The notes under the pieces are model-generated. The model saw only the letters and a list, made by a program, of their open reading frames with translations. It did no database searches and was not told where the DNA came from. From Brevibacillus borstelensis (GTDB lineage Bacteria; Bacillota; Bacilli; Brevibacillales; Brevibacillaceae): a stretch of DNA of 64,000 nt. Shown in pieces: positions 24,508 to 33,691 of the stretch (position 1 is its first letter; every line of letters starts with the position of its first letter). The stretch lies in contig NZ_RHHO01000039.1 of assembly GCF_003710865.1 (NCBI RefSeq), positions 113,537 through 177,536 of the forward strand, in the 5' to 3' direction. A program made the translations under genes and the position numbers.

Positions 24508-25023
24508 GTGAATATTAAAATTGTAGACTTGGATCATCGCAAAGGGGAGCCGCTGCCATTTCGACTTACGTTGGATGCGGACGAGCTGAAGCGCCGTCAT
24601 CACGAAATTCGCAATCTGACGCCGGTAGAAGTGTCGGGCGAAGCGACCAAGCTCGGTGACCTGTACTACGTCAATGGAAACATGAAAGCCGATGTCGATT
24701 ACGTTTGCGCCAGATGTTTGAGGCCGTTTCGTCAGCATACGGAGGTTCCGTTTTCCGAAACCTTCGCCTCTGAGGAATCACTGCTCGCAGATGAGGAAGA
24801 CAGTGATATCATCCCGCTCGAAGGCGATGAAATCGAACTGATTCCTTTGCTGCAAGAGGATTTTTTGTTGGACATACCCGCTTTTCCTCTCTGTGAGGAT
24901 GATTGCAAGGGCTTGTGCCCGACCTGCGGCGTCAATCGGAACGAGCAAGCGTGCGGCTGCAAAAACGAGCGGATCGACCCTCGTTTGGCCGGATTGGCTG
25001 ACTTTTTCAAGGACGGAAAGTAA
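24508..25023 (+). CDS. ylbN: YceD/DUF177 family protein (YlbN)
   Basis: A 171-residue DUF177/YceD protein. It ends in a Cys-rich motif (CEDDCKGLCPTCGVNRNEQACGC) that probably holds zinc, and has the CARCLRPF pair in the middle. Family members sit next to rpmF and in plants and E. coli affect 23S rRNA processing or accumulation. Start is a GTG with GAGGTGAAAAG upstream. It is in one operon with rpmF, 138 bases apart; a weak stem-loop with a T run (about 25036-25075) lies between them. Confidence 0.9.
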   Translation: MNIKIVDLDHRKGEPLPFRLTLDADELKRRHHEIRNLTPVEVSGEATKLGDLYYVNGNMKADVDYVCARCLRPFRQHTEVPFSETFASEESLLADEEDSDIIPLEGDEIELIPLLQEDFLLDIPAFPLCEDDCKGLCPTCGVNRNEQACGCKNERIDPRLAGLADFFKDGK

Positions 25024-25161
25024 ACTTGTTTTCAAGATGTGACGACAGATCTGATGGTCTGCGCGTCTCATTTTTGAACGGATGGCAAAAAGCGTTTCGC
25101 CTATTCCATCCACCCTATAGAGCTTCTTGAGCATTTACCAGTTGAAGGAGGTGTAAGGAAG

Positions 25162-25332
25162 ATGGCAGTACCTCAACGGAGAACTTCCAAAACCCGTAAA
25201 AGAATGCGTCGTACGCACTTCAAATTAGAGATTCCTGGCATGATCAAATGCGATAATTGTGGCGAATACAAGCTCGCGCATCGCGTTTGCCCGAGTTGCG
25301 GACACTACAAAGGTGTGAAAGTGTCGAAGTAA
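25162..25332 (+). CDS. rpmF: 50S ribosomal protein L32
   Basis: A 56-residue ribosomal protein: [19 protein letters not shown], then a zinc ribbon with CDNC and CPSC. The four cysteines show it is the zinc-binding (C+) form. Start is ATG 25162 with AAGGAGGTGTAAGGAAG upstream. It follows ylbN and is closed by a strong terminator five bases after the stop. Confidence 0.97.
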   Translation: MAVPQRRTSKTRKRMRRTHFKLEIPGMIKCDNCGEYKLAHRVCPSCGHYKGVKVSK

Positions 25333-25336
25333 GAAG

Positions 25337-25367
25337 AGCAAGGTGAGAAATCACCTTGCTTTTTTTA
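25337..25367 (+). terminator. Rho-independent terminator of rpmF
   Basis: AGCAAGGTGA pairs with TCACCTTGCT around a GAAA loop, followed by TTTTTTTAT. A strong, textbook terminator. Confidence 0.9.
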
Positions 25368-25480
25368 TTTTGTTTGGCTGTTGGAGTGGGGAGTATTGCA
25401 TAGAATGAAGCTTGTATAAGTCATTGTAAGTGTTTAAAAGGAAAAATGAAATAAAACGCACCTAAATGACTTGATTTCAC

Positions 25481-25509
25481 TTGAAATTGCTGAAAATAAT
25501 GCATACAAT
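25481..25509 (+). promoter_or_regulatory. Promoter of the DeoR-family gene
   Basis: TTGAAA (25481-25486), 17 bases, TACAAT (25504-25509). The -10 lies in GCATACAATGAAGC (25501-25514), which also occurs with one change 103 bases upstream (GCATAGAATGAAGC, 25398-25411). Confidence 0.6.
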
Positions 25510-25550
25510 GAAGCAAGGAACGATGCAAATCCATTACGGAGTTGACTTGT

Positions 25551-26339
25551 GTGTACCAGGAAGAACGATTGATGGCGATTCTTCGCTATCTGGAGCAGCA
25601 TGAGCGTATCGGCGTCCAGGATATCGTAGAGCAATTCAAGGTTTCACGCGATACGGCGCGCAGAGACATCCTCAAGCTGGAGGAGCAGGGGTCAATCGTC
25701 CGCACCTGCGGAGGGGCGATCCTGCCCGGCTCAGCAAGACAAATCCGCTCCTATCAGGAACGGCTTCAGCTGGAGTCTGAGGGGAAACGGGCGATAGGCA
25801 TGCTTGGAGCGCGTTTTATCCAGGACCGCGAATCGGTGATGATGGATGCCTCCACCACGGTTCGCTTCGCAGCGGAGAAGATGGAATCCAAGGATAACGT
25901 GGTCATTACGAACTCGATTGATATTGCCACGGTTCTCGCCGACAAGGGCAATGTCTCTGTCAAGTTGCTCGGAGGCGATCTGGATCTCGAGAACCGGTAT
26001 GTGTACGGTCCCCGAGCGGTGCAAATGCTCTCCGATTTTCACGTCAACAAGCTGTTCATCGGGGCTTGCGGAATCACAGTGCATGGCTTGTTCTCGTGGT
26101 CTGAGGAGGATGGCTTGATCCTCCGGGAGATGATGCGCCGCGCGGACGCGATCTACGTGCTTGCCGACCACTCCAAATTCGGCGTCCAGCTGCTGTATCG
26201 GGTAGCGGGACTGGAGCGCATCGATGTCGTCATTACGGACGAAGAACCTGCCGAAGAGATTCAGGATGCCTTGCGGGCCAACAATGTGGACTGGATTCAG
26301 GCGACCAAGCACTTGGCTAAAGAGGATGCAACCGAATAG
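25551..26339 (+). CDS. DeoR-family transcriptional regulator
   Basis: A 262-residue DeoR/GlpR-type repressor: an N-terminal winged helix (EERLMAILRYLEQHERIGVQDIVEQFKVSRDTARRDILKLE, with the DeoR signature around SRDTARRD) followed by a sugar-phosphate-binding DeoRC domain with ASTTVRFAAEKM, LLGGDL and ADHSKFG. Start is GTG 25551, nine bases after GGAG; the upstream TTG at 25542 would overlap that site. No sugar genes are adjacent, so the target is unknown. It sits between rpmF and fapR, where B. subtilis has other genes. Confidence 0.88.
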   Translation: MYQEERLMAILRYLEQHERIGVQDIVEQFKVSRDTARRDILKLEEQGSIVRTCGGAILPGSARQIRSYQERLQLESEGKRAIGMLGARFIQDRESVMMDASTTVRFAAEKMESKDNVVITNSIDIATVLADKGNVSVKLLGGDLDLENRYVYGPRAVQMLSDFHVNKLFIGACGITVHGLFSWSEEDGLILREMMRRADAIYVLADHSKFGVQLLYRVAGLERIDVVITDEEPAEEIQDALRANNVDWIQATKHLAKEDATE

Positions 26340-26403
26340 TGAAACGGGATAAACTTTGCCGGGCCGGCGTTATGGCAACAGCGTGACGGCAGGCAAATTT
26401 ATC

Positions 26404-26437
26404 AAAGGGGAGCTCCTGATGGTCGGGGCTCCTTTTT
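26404..26437 (+). terminator. Terminator of the DeoR-family gene
   Basis: GGGGAGC (26407-26413) pairs with GCTCC(TT) (26428-26434) and is followed by TTTTT, 65 bases after the stop. Confidence 0.7.
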
Positions 26438-26587
26438 AGTTTTTGTATTTACATTGCTCGACCGGCGATGGAAGCCGGATTTTCTTTCAGGCGAAGGTCT
26501 TTGCTTCAAAATGGACCTTGGGGAACCATTCCCCTTCAAAAATCACAGGTCTATGGTCGTTTTTTTGCCGCAACCCCTGATCTTTAC

Positions 26588-26616
26588 TTGTAATTGCAAG
26601 CATCCTCCCTTATACT
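26588..26616 (+). promoter_or_regulatory. Promoter of the fapR-plsX-fab operon
   Basis: TTGTAA (26588-26593), 17 bases, TATACT (26611-26616). The predicted transcription start (about 26623) falls inside the FapR operator. Confidence 0.6.
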
Positions 26617-26620
26617 TTGG

Positions 26621-26637
26621 TTGGTACCTGGTATTAA
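26621..26637 (+). promoter_or_regulatory. FapR operator
   Basis: TTGGTACCTGGTATTAA is a 17-base near-palindrome that differs from the B. subtilis FapR consensus (TTAGTACCTRGTACTAA, from memory) at two positions. It overlaps the transcription start, where FapR represses the fab genes until malonyl-CoA releases it. Its place before fapR itself indicates autoregulation. Confidence 0.8.
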
Positions 26638-26699
26638 AAACAGCTCGTAAACATATGGATGCGAATAAAGACGCACTGGGGGTGTTGATCATCGCCCGC

Positions 26700-27266
26700 T
26701 TGCCAAAAAAAGACCGCCAGAATCGTCTGGTGCAGTTTCTGCAGGAGAATCCTTTTGCCACTGACGAGGATCTGGCTGAGTTATTTCAGGTCAGTATTCA
26801 AACAATACGGTTAGACCGTTTGGAACTTGGAATACCGGAGCTGCGCGAGCGTATCAAGTCCGTTGCCGAAAAAAATCTCGACCCGGTAAAATCGCTTGGG
26901 ATCGATGAAGTGATCGGCGACGTGGTTGACCTTCAACTGGACGTACAGGCAATCTCTGTACTTGAAATTAAAGAAGAGCATGTTTTTGCTCGGACACAAA
27001 TCGCTCGAGGCCACTACATATTTGCGCAAGCCAATTCACTGGCAGTCGCTGTCATCGATGCCGATGTGGCTTTGACCGCGACTGCACGCATTCGCTTTGT
27101 CCGCCCGGTCAGACTGGGCGAAAAGCTGGTAGCCAAAGCGGTCGTACGAAATCGCGATGGCGATGAATGCAAGGTTCGCGTCGAAACAAAGGTGCAGGGA
27201 GAGCTCGTTTTTACAGCGACATTCCGAGTCGTCGGGATGTCAAATGTCAGCACGAGAAATATATGA
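26700..27266 (+). CDS. fapR: FapR, transcriptional repressor of fatty acid synthesis
   Basis: About 188 residues. It has an N-terminal helix-turn-helix ([30 protein letters not shown]) and a C-terminal hotdog domain that binds malonyl-CoA ([28 protein letters not shown]). It represses fatty acid and phospholipid genes when malonyl-CoA is low. The start is uncertain: TTG 26700 gives the family length (LPKKDRQNR aligned with MRRNKRERQ), but its ribosome site GGGGGTG lies 15 bases upstream; TTG 26685 and ATG 26655 are alternatives. It heads the operon with plsX and the fab genes. Confidence 0.93.
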   Translation: MPKKDRQNRLVQFLQENPFATDEDLAELFQVSIQTIRLDRLELGIPELRERIKSVAEKNLDPVKSLGIDEVIGDVVDLQLDVQAISVLEIKEEHVFARTQIARGHYIFAQANSLAVAVIDADVALTATARIRFVRPVRLGEKLVAKAVVRNRDGDECKVRVETKVQGELVFTATFRVVGMSNVSTRNI

Positions 27267-27286
27267 GCAAACAAGGAGGGACACGG

Positions 27287-28294
27287 ATGCGAATCGCATT
27301 GGATGCGATGGGAGGAGACAACGCTCCGCGAAGCGCTGTACTGGGCGCATGGGAGGCAGTCAAAGAGAATCCGGCTTTAACGGTGGTGCTGGTGGGAGAC
27401 GAGGAAGCCATACGGCGTGAACTGCCTGGAGAGCTTCCGTCCGGTTTGGAAATCCACCATACGTCGGAAATCATTGAGGCTGATGATGAACCGGTGCGGG
27501 CCGTCCGGCGAAAAAAGGATTCGTCTCTCGTCGTAACGGTGCAGCTTGCCAAGGAAGGCAAGGTAGATGCTGCGATTTCGGCAGGAAATACGGGTGCGCT
27601 TATGACAGCCGGACTTCTGCTGTGCGGAAGAATGGAAGGAATCGAACGGCCTGCGCTTGCTGCCTTTATCCCCAACATCAAAGGAAGGGTCACGTTGGCG
27701 CTTGATGTTGGAGCCAATATGGACGCCAAGCCGCAGCATCTCTATCAATACGCAATCATGGGAAGCCTGTACGCGGAAAAGGTGCTTGGCTTTGAACGTC
27801 CCCGCGTGGGGCTGTTGAACGTCGGGACGGAAGAAGGCAAGGGAAACGAGCTGACAAAAGCCGTTTACGGAATGCTCGTGGATGCCGATTTGCATTTCAT
27901 CGGAAATGTGGAGTCCCGCGATGTCATGCAGGGCGAGTGCGACGTGCTTGTTTCTGACGGCTTTGTTGGAAACGTGCTGTTAAAAGCAATGGAAGGCACG
28001 GCAGCGACAATCTTTTCTGTCTTGAAGCAGGAATTTACTTCCAGTTTGATTAATAAAGTAGGGGCGGCTATTCTAAAACCGGGTCTGGTCCGGTTCCGCA
28101 AACGGATGGATTACGCGGAATACGGAGGAGCACCGCTTTTGGGATTGCGGCGACCAGTCATCAAGGCGCACGGCTCGTCAGACGAACGAGCGGTCAAAAA
28201 TGCGATAGCCAGTGGCGTACGTTTCGTTTCACAGGATGTGAACGGGTACATTCAGGACGCCTTGCAGAAAAATACACCGGGAGAAAGTGAGTGA
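27287..28294 (+). CDS. plsX: Phosphate acyltransferase PlsX
   Basis: A 335-residue enzyme that makes acyl-phosphate from acyl-ACP, feeding phospholipid synthesis through PlsY. Recognisable parts are MRIALDAMGGDNAP at the start, SAGNTGALM, LDVGANMDAKPQHL and a GFVGNVLLKAMEG segment. Start is ATG 27287 with ACAAGGAGGGA upstream; the frame is open further upstream inside fapR but that part is not coding. fabH follows after six bases. Confidence 0.95.
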   Translation: MRIALDAMGGDNAPRSAVLGAWEAVKENPALTVVLVGDEEAIRRELPGELPSGLEIHHTSEIIEADDEPVRAVRRKKDSSLVVTVQLAKEGKVDAAISAGNTGALMTAGLLLCGRMEGIERPALAAFIPNIKGRVTLALDVGANMDAKPQHLYQYAIMGSLYAEKVLGFERPRVGLLNVGTEEGKGNELTKAVYGMLVDADLHFIGNVESRDVMQGECDVLVSDGFVGNVLLKAMEGTAATIFSVLKQEFTSSLINKVGAAILKPGLVRFRKRMDYAEYGGAPLLGLRRPVIKAHGSSDERAVKNAIASGVRFVSQDVNGYIQDALQKNTPGESE

Positions 28295-28300
28295 GAACAG

Positions 28301-29320
28301 ATGAAAGGAACGCGTTCGGTTGGAATTTTGGCGACAGGCTCCTATACACCTGAGAGAGTGCTGACCAACTTTGATCTGGAAAAAATGGTGGAAACCTCGG
28401 ATGAATGGATCGTGAGCCGCACGGGTATCCGGGAACGCCGCATTTGCGGACCGGAGCAGGCTTCTTCCGATTTGGCCCTGGAAGCCGCGAAAAAAGCGCT
28501 GGCCAAAGCGAATATCAGTCCGGAACAGCTTGACATGATTATTGTGGCTACGGTTACGCCTGACACGATGTTCCCATCGACAGCCTGCATCTTGCAAGAA
28601 AAGCTGGGGGCGAAAAAAGCGGCGGCACTGGATGTTTCGGCTGCGTGTACCGGATTTTTGTACGGGATTGCAACGGGAAGCCAGTTCATCGCCAACGGAC
28701 TGTACCGTTATATCCTCGTCGTAGGGGTGGAGACGCTCTCCAAAATCACCAACTACAAGGACCGCAATACATGCGTTTTGTTCGGAGACGGTGCAGGGGC
28801 TGCGGTACTCGGACCGGTCAAGGATGGTCTCGGGTTCCAGGCATTTGAGCTGGGGGCAGACGGATCGGGCGGCGCACTTCTGTCTCAACCGGCTGGCGGT
28901 TCCCGAATCCCGGCTTCCGCCGAATCCATTGAAAACAATCTCCACTACATTTCGATGGCTGGCGGAGAAGTGTTCAAGTTTGCGGTGCGTGTCATGAACT
29001 CCGCAACGGAAGCCGTGCTGGAAAAATCGGGTGCCTCCAAGGAAGACATCGACCTGCTGGTGCCGCATCAGGCAAACAAGCGCATCATTGACTCGGCGAT
29101 TCAACGCTTCGGCCTCTCCGAAGATAAAGTGGCCATTAACCTGGACCGCTACGGAAACATGTCTTCCGCATCGATCCCTGTTGCGCTGGACGAAGCGATC
29201 CAGGAAGGGCGGCTGAAGGAAGGAGACAACGTGATTCTCGTCGGCTTTGGCGGCGGACTCACCTGGGGTGCGACTTTGCTTAAATGGTCGACCCAAGAAG
29301 CGGAAGGAGGAGAAAAGTAA
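28301..29320 (+). CDS. fabH: 3-oxoacyl-ACP synthase III (KAS III)
   Basis: A 339-residue ketoacyl synthase that starts fatty acid chains from acetyl- or branched-chain acyl-CoA and malonyl-ACP. The Cys-His-Asn triad is clear: Cys116 in SAACTGF, His in VPHQANKRI and Asn in RYGNMSSAS. It has about 15 more residues at the C-terminus (KWSTQEAEGGEK) than most FabH. In B. subtilis fabHA lies elsewhere; here it is inside the fapR operon. Its stop overlaps the fabD start (TAATG). Confidence 0.95.
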   Translation: MKGTRSVGILATGSYTPERVLTNFDLEKMVETSDEWIVSRTGIRERRICGPEQASSDLALEAAKKALAKANISPEQLDMIIVATVTPDTMFPSTACILQEKLGAKKAAALDVSAACTGFLYGIATGSQFIANGLYRYILVVGVETLSKITNYKDRNTCVLFGDGAGAAVLGPVKDGLGFQAFELGADGSGGALLSQPAGGSRIPASAESIENNLHYISMAGGEVFKFAVRVMNSATEAVLEKSGASKEDIDLLVPHQANKRIIDSAIQRFGLSEDKVAINLDRYGNMSSASIPVALDEAIQEGRLKEGDNVILVGFGGGLTWGATLLKWSTQEAEGGEK

Positions 29321-30267
29321 TGGGTAAGGTGGCATTTGTGTTCCCGGGACAGGGGTCTCAATTTGTCGGGATGGGCCAGGCGCTGTCGCAACAGTCAGAT
29401 GCCGCACGGCGCATTTTTGAACAAGCCGATGAAGCGCTCGGTTTTTCCCTCTCTCGTCTTTGCTTTGAAGGTCCGGAAGAAGAGCTTCGCCTGACGGCCA
29501 ATACACAGCCGGCCATTTTGACGGCAAGTGTAGCCGTACTGGAGGCACTTCGGGAAAAGAAAGCGGATATGAAGGTTGATTTTTATGCGGGCCATAGCTT
29601 GGGCGAATATTCTGCGCTGGTGGCGGCAGGAGCCCTGTCCTTCACGGACGCGGTGAAAGTCGTACGGGCACGCGGCCAGTTCATGGAGGAAGCCGTTCCA
29701 GCAGGCCAGGGCGCCATGGCAGCCGTTCTCGGGATGGAGCGCGGAGCCCTGCATGCTGTTTGCGAGGAAGTCAGCGGTGCCGGGAACCCTGTCCAACTAG
29801 CCAATATGAACTGCCCTGGACAGATCGTTATTTCCGGATCGGCTGAGGGCGTAAAGCTGGCAGGCGAAAAGGCCAAAGCAGCCGGAGCCAAGCGGGTACT
29901 GCCGCTTAACGTAAGCGGACCGTTTCACTCCAGTCTGATGCAGCCTGCGGCCGATAAGCTTCAGTCTGTGCTCGCAGAAGTCAGCGTACAGGCTGCTTCT
30001 GTGCCGGTAGTGGCGAACGTCTCGGCTCGTCCTGTTTCGGATGCGGGAACCATTGTGGACAGCTTGATCCAACAGGTAGCGGCCCCTGTATTGTGGGAAG
30101 ATACCATTCAATGGATGGTCGAGCAGGGGGTCACAACCTTCGTTGAGGTAGGTCCAGGAAAAGTTTTGGCAGGCTTGATCAAAAAAATCGCCCCGGCCGA
30201 GACGAAAATCGTCTCCGTACAGGATATGGAATCGCTGACGGAGCTGTTGAACGGAGGTATCCTATGA
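29320..30267 (+). CDS. fabD: Malonyl-CoA:ACP transacylase
   Basis: A 315-residue enzyme that loads malonate onto acyl carrier protein. It starts [19 protein letters not shown], with the nucleophile elbow GHSLGEY (Ser93) and the His of GPFHSSLM. Start is ATG 29320, sharing a base with the fabH stop, after a GAAGGAGGAGAAAAG site. The downstream fabG start overlaps its stop by four bases (ATGA). Confidence 0.96.
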   Translation: MGKVAFVFPGQGSQFVGMGQALSQQSDAARRIFEQADEALGFSLSRLCFEGPEEELRLTANTQPAILTASVAVLEALREKKADMKVDFYAGHSLGEYSALVAAGALSFTDAVKVVRARGQFMEEAVPAGQGAMAAVLGMERGALHAVCEEVSGAGNPVQLANMNCPGQIVISGSAEGVKLAGEKAKAAGAKRVLPLNVSGPFHSSLMQPAADKLQSVLAEVSVQAASVPVVANVSARPVSDAGTIVDSLIQQVAAPVLWEDTIQWMVEQGVTTFVEVGPGKVLAGLIKKIAPAETKIVSVQDMESLTELLNGGIL

Positions 30268-31004
30268 TCACAGGAAAAACGGCGCTCGTTACGGGTGCTT
30301 CCCGGGGAATTGGGCGTGCGATCGCCTTGACTCTGGCTGAAGCGGGAGCCAATATCGTGGTGAACTACTCAGGCAGTGAAGCGGCTGCGGCCGAAACCGT
30401 TGCCAAGGTGAAAGAGCTGGGCCGCGACGCGATTATGGTACGGGCGAATGTAGCCGATGCCGAAGAAGTAAACAATATGTTTAAAGAGGCTTTGGATCAC
30501 TTTGGAACCATTGACATCCTCGTCAACAATGCGGGAATTACCCGCGACAATTTGCTGATGCGGATGAAAGAAGAGGAATGGGACGATGTGATCGCGATCA
30601 ATCTCAAAGGCGTGTTCAACTGTATCAAGGCAGCGACCCGCCCGATGATGAAGCAGCGATCCGGCCGGATTATCAACATCACGTCCGTTGTCGGTGTGAT
30701 GGGCAATCCGGGCCAGGCCAACTACGTGGCCGCAAAAGCGGGCGTGATCGGACTGACGAAGACCTCTGCGCGTGAGCTTTCCTCCCGCGGTATCACGGTA
30801 AATGCGGTCGCTCCCGGTTTTATCGATACCGATATGACCGCCGCTTTGCCGGAAGACGTGAAATCGTCGATGCTGGGTCAAATCCCGTTGGGCCGTTTCG
30901 GACAGGCCGAGGACATCGCCCGCGTCGTTCTGTTCCTGGCTTCAGATGCTGCTGGCTATATGACCGGACAGACGCTTCACGTTGACGGCGGTATGTACAT
31001 GTAA
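30264..31004 (+). CDS. fabG: 3-oxoacyl-ACP reductase
   Basis: A 246-residue short-chain dehydrogenase that reduces 3-ketoacyl-ACP with NADPH. It has the cofactor motif [21 protein letters not shown], the catalytic Ser in NITSVVG and the YxxxK pair in YVAAKAGV, and ends LHVDGGMYM. Translationally coupled to fabD. Confidence 0.97.
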   Translation: MITGKTALVTGASRGIGRAIALTLAEAGANIVVNYSGSEAAAAETVAKVKELGRDAIMVRANVADAEEVNNMFKEALDHFGTIDILVNNAGITRDNLLMRMKEEEWDDVIAINLKGVFNCIKAATRPMMKQRSGRIINITSVVGVMGNPGQANYVAAKAGVIGLTKTSARELSSRGITVNAVAPGFIDTDMTAALPEDVKSSMLGQIPLGRFGQAEDIARVVLFLASDAAGYMTGQTLHVDGGMYM

Positions 31005-31069
31005 CAAAGAGCCTGCTAGTTTTTCATAGGCTCATCCACTATAATTACGGGGAGAGGGGGTGAAGCAAA

Positions 31070-31303
31070 ATGGCAGATACATTTGATCGTGTGAAAAAAA
31101 TCATCGTAGATCGTCTGGGTGTAGATGAGTCCAAAATCACTTTGGAGGCTTCTTTCAAAGAAGATCTTGGTGCTGACTCCCTGGATGTTGTTGAACTGGT
31201 AATGGAACTGGAAGACGAATTCGATCTGGAAATTTCCGACGAAGACGCTGAAAAGATCACTACTGTTGGTGAGGTTGTTTCCTACATAACAGCTAACAAG
31301 TAG
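31070..31303 (+). CDS. acpP: Acyl carrier protein
   Basis: A 77-residue acidic helical protein. Ser37 in [11 protein letters not shown] is the phosphopantetheine site. Start is ATG 31070 with GGGGAGAGGGGG upstream. A TATAAT lies at 31040-31045, so it may also have its own promoter, although the -35 is poor. The prosthetic group comes from CoA made by the coaD pathway. Confidence 0.97.
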   Translation: MADTFDRVKKIIVDRLGVDESKITLEASFKEDLGADSLDVVELVMELEDEFDLEISDEDAEKITTVGEVVSYITANK

Positions 31304-31429
31304 TTCCATTCAGTGGAAGTCCCGCATGGTCGGGGCTTCCCCCTTCCTTTCTCCATTTCCGATCGCAGTTCAACCCCTAAAAAGCAACAAGGAAGCGTAT
31401 GGCTGACTTCATTATAGAGGTGATACCTT

Positions 31430-32671
31430 ATGAAACGCAGAGTGGTGATTACCGGCGTTGGCGTTGTTTCGCCGCTTGGCAATGACGCGACGACATTCTG
31501 GAATAGCTTGCTGGAAGGAAAGTCGGGCATTTCACCGATTACTTCTTTCGATGCCTCTGACTACCCGACGCAAATTGCAGGGGAAGTCAAAGATTTCAAT
31601 CCAGAAGACTATATGGATAAAAAAGATATTCGACGTACAGACCGATTCGTTCAGTTTGGACTGGCTGCTGCCAAGATGGCTGTGGAGGACGCCAAGCTGG
31701 AAATCACAGCTGAAAATGCCGAACGTGTTGGTGTATACATCGGATCAGGCATCGGGGGGCTCAGCACTTGGGAGGAGCAGCATCAGGTGCTGCTGGAAAA
31801 AGGGCCGCGCCGCGTCAGCCCGTTCTTTATCCCGATGCTTATCGCGAATATGGCTTCTGGAGCCGTGTCCATTCAATACGGAGCCAAAGGGCCTACTTCC
31901 AGTGCGATTACCGCATGTGCGACTGGAACGAACGCGATTGGCGACGCGCTTCGCCTGATCCAATACGATCAAGCGGATGTCATGATCACCGGGGGCGCAG
32001 AAGCGACGATCCGTCCGATGGCGTTTGCCGGCTTTTGTTCTGCCAAGGCTATGTCTACGCGAAATGACGAACCGACGAAGGCCAGCAGGCCGTTTGACCG
32101 CGACCGCGACGGATTTGTCATGGGCGAGGGTGCGGGCGTGCTTATTCTCGAAGAGCTTGAGCACGCGAAAAAACGCGGGGCTACCATTCTCGCAGAGGTG
32201 ATCGGCTACGGCATGAGCGCGGACGCCCATCACATCACCGCTCCATCACCGGGAGGCGAGGGTGCTGCCCGCTGCATGAAGAACGCACTGAGAGACGCAG
32301 GTATCGAACCTTCCGAAGTGGAGTACATTAATGCACACGGTACTTCCACGGGTCAAGGGGACATTGCGGAAACGATGGCGATCAAGGAAGTGTTTGGCGA
32401 GCATGCATACAAGCTTGCAGTCAGCTCGACCAAATCGATGACGGGGCACCTGCTCGGTGCAACAGGCGGGGTAGAAGCGATTGCAACGGCGTTCGCGCTC
32501 CGTGATCAAATCTTGCCGCCGACGATTAATCTGGAGAACCCCGATCCAGAGTGCGATCTGGATTATGTACCGAATGAAGCACGCAAGGCGAAGGTGAATG
32601 TGGCCCTTTCCAATACGTTTGGATTTGGCGGTCACAACGCAACCATTATTTTAAAGCGTTACGAGGCATAA
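31430..32671 (+). CDS. fabF: 3-oxoacyl-ACP synthase II (KAS II)
   Basis: A 413-residue elongating ketoacyl synthase. The Cys-His-His triad is visible: Cys163 in ITACATG, His in [10 protein letters not shown] and His in [13 protein letters not shown], followed by [10 protein letters not shown]. It extends acyl-ACP chains with malonyl-ACP and in Bacillus also sets membrane response to temperature. It follows acpP after 126 bases that include a GC-rich stem (31315-31340) without a T run. Confidence 0.96.
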   Translation: MKRRVVITGVGVVSPLGNDATTFWNSLLEGKSGISPITSFDASDYPTQIAGEVKDFNPEDYMDKKDIRRTDRFVQFGLAAAKMAVEDAKLEITAENAERVGVYIGSGIGGLSTWEEQHQVLLEKGPRRVSPFFIPMLIANMASGAVSIQYGAKGPTSSAITACATGTNAIGDALRLIQYDQADVMITGGAEATIRPMAFAGFCSAKAMSTRNDEPTKASRPFDRDRDGFVMGEGAGVLILEELEHAKKRGATILAEVIGYGMSADAHHITAPSPGGEGAARCMKNALRDAGIEPSEVEYINAHGTSTGQGDIAETMAIKEVFGEHAYKLAVSSTKSMTGHLLGATGGVEAIATAFALRDQILPPTINLENPDPECDLDYVPNEARKAKVNVALSNTFGFGGHNATIILKRYEA

Positions 32672-32725
32672 ATGGTCCCTGCTCACAAGAAGAGTAGGAA
32701 GTCTTCGGGGATGGTGGTGAGGGTG

Positions 32726-33412
32726 ATGAATTTCGCCGAGCTGCAAGAAACCATTGGCATCCGGTTTCGCGACGAGAGTGTTTTGCGGCAAGCGTTCACC
32801 CATTCTTCTTACGTCAACGAGCAACGCGGCAAGCGTATACAGGATAACGAGCGGCTGGAGTTTCTCGGCGACGCTGTCCTGGAGCTTACCGTTTCCCAGT
32901 TCCTGTATAAAACTTTTCCCAAGATGAGCGAGGGCGAAATGACCAAGCTTCGAGCAGCGATCGTCTGCGAGCCCTCACTCGTAAAGTTTGCTGAGCTGCT
33001 TCGCTTTGGTGAGCTCGTTCTCTTGGGAAAAGGGGAAGAATTGACGGGTGGCCGGCAGCGGCCCGCTCTGTTGGCAGATGTGTTTGAAGCATTTATCGGA
33101 GCGCTTTACCTGGACCAAGGTCTGGATGCGGTTTTCACCTTTATGGAAAAATACGTTTATCCGCGCGTGGATAAAGGGGAGTTTACCAACCTGACGGACT
33201 TCAAGAGCCAGCTCCAGGAATTTGTTCAGCAGGATAACCTGGGTGAAATCAACTACCGCATATTGGAAGAAAAAGGCCCTGCTCACAACCGTGAGTTTGT
33301 GTCCGAAGTGCTTTTGAACAATCGGTCGCTGGGTGTTGGCACAGGCCGTTCCAAGAAAGAAGCGGAACAACAGGCAGCCGCAAAAGCATTGATTCTACTC
33401 GGTGCCAAGTAA
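32726..33412 (+). CDS. rnc: Ribonuclease III
   Basis: A 228-residue double-strand-specific endoribonuclease. The signature [14 protein letters not shown] carries the catalytic Glu and Asp; [13 protein letters not shown] is the second acidic cluster. The C-terminal double-stranded RNA-binding domain starts near 160 ([11 protein letters not shown]) and ends with [13 protein letters not shown]. Start is ATG 32726, after GGTGGTGAGGG; ATG 32711 (adding MVVRV) is possible. rnc-smc-ftsY order is conserved in Firmicutes. Confidence 0.95.
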   Translation: MNFAELQETIGIRFRDESVLRQAFTHSSYVNEQRGKRIQDNERLEFLGDAVLELTVSQFLYKTFPKMSEGEMTKLRAAIVCEPSLVKFAELLRFGELVLLGKGEELTGGRQRPALLADVFEAFIGALYLDQGLDAVFTFMEKYVYPRVDKGEFTNLTDFKSQLQEFVQQDNLGEINYRILEEKGPAHNREFVSEVLLNNRSLGVGTGRSKKEAEQQAAAKALILLGAK

Positions 33413-33433
33413 TACGGAAAATGAGTATGAAGG

Positions 33434-33471
33434 AGAGTGAGGAAGCGCCTGTGCTTGTCTCGCTCTTTTTT
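33434..33471 (+). terminator. Terminator after rnc
   Basis: AGAGTGAG (33434-33441) pairs with CTCGCTCT (33459-33466, one G-U pair), followed by TTTTTT. Confidence 0.7.
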
Positions 33472-33585
33472 CATATGGTTTGTAGAAGCGTACAGCAAAG
33501 GCTCCATCTGTCAGGACGGAGAAAGATACCGCTCGATTGCAGTTATATGGTACACTATAAAGGGAATGTCCTAGAAAAAATCTTG

Positions 33586-33673
33586 CGCTCCTGTCCCAGG
33601 CAGGAGCTTTCTTTTAGAACGCTATTCAAGTAGTGACAGTTTCTTTGTAGAGCTTCAAAACAGGAGCTTTTTT
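33586..33673 (+). promoter_or_regulatory. Attenuator-like leader upstream of smc
   Basis: GCTCCTG (33586-33592) can pair with CAGGAGC at 33601-33607 (followed by TTTCTTTT) or with a second CAGGAGC at 33661-33667 (followed by TTTTTT). Only one pairing can form at a time. The second lies 18 bases before the smc start codon. The first is a terminator-like hairpin; control of smc readthrough is inferred. Confidence 0.45.
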
Positions 33674-33691
33674 GGTAGGAGGACCATTCGT

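Noticed and set aside
28229..29548. Long minus-strand frame opposite fabH-fabD
   Set aside because: Overlaps two certain genes completely, has no ribosome site and no recognisable domain.
31315..31340. Stem after acpP as a terminator
   Set aside because: The stem is good but there is no T run after it, and fabF continues in the same direction; I left it out as a terminator.
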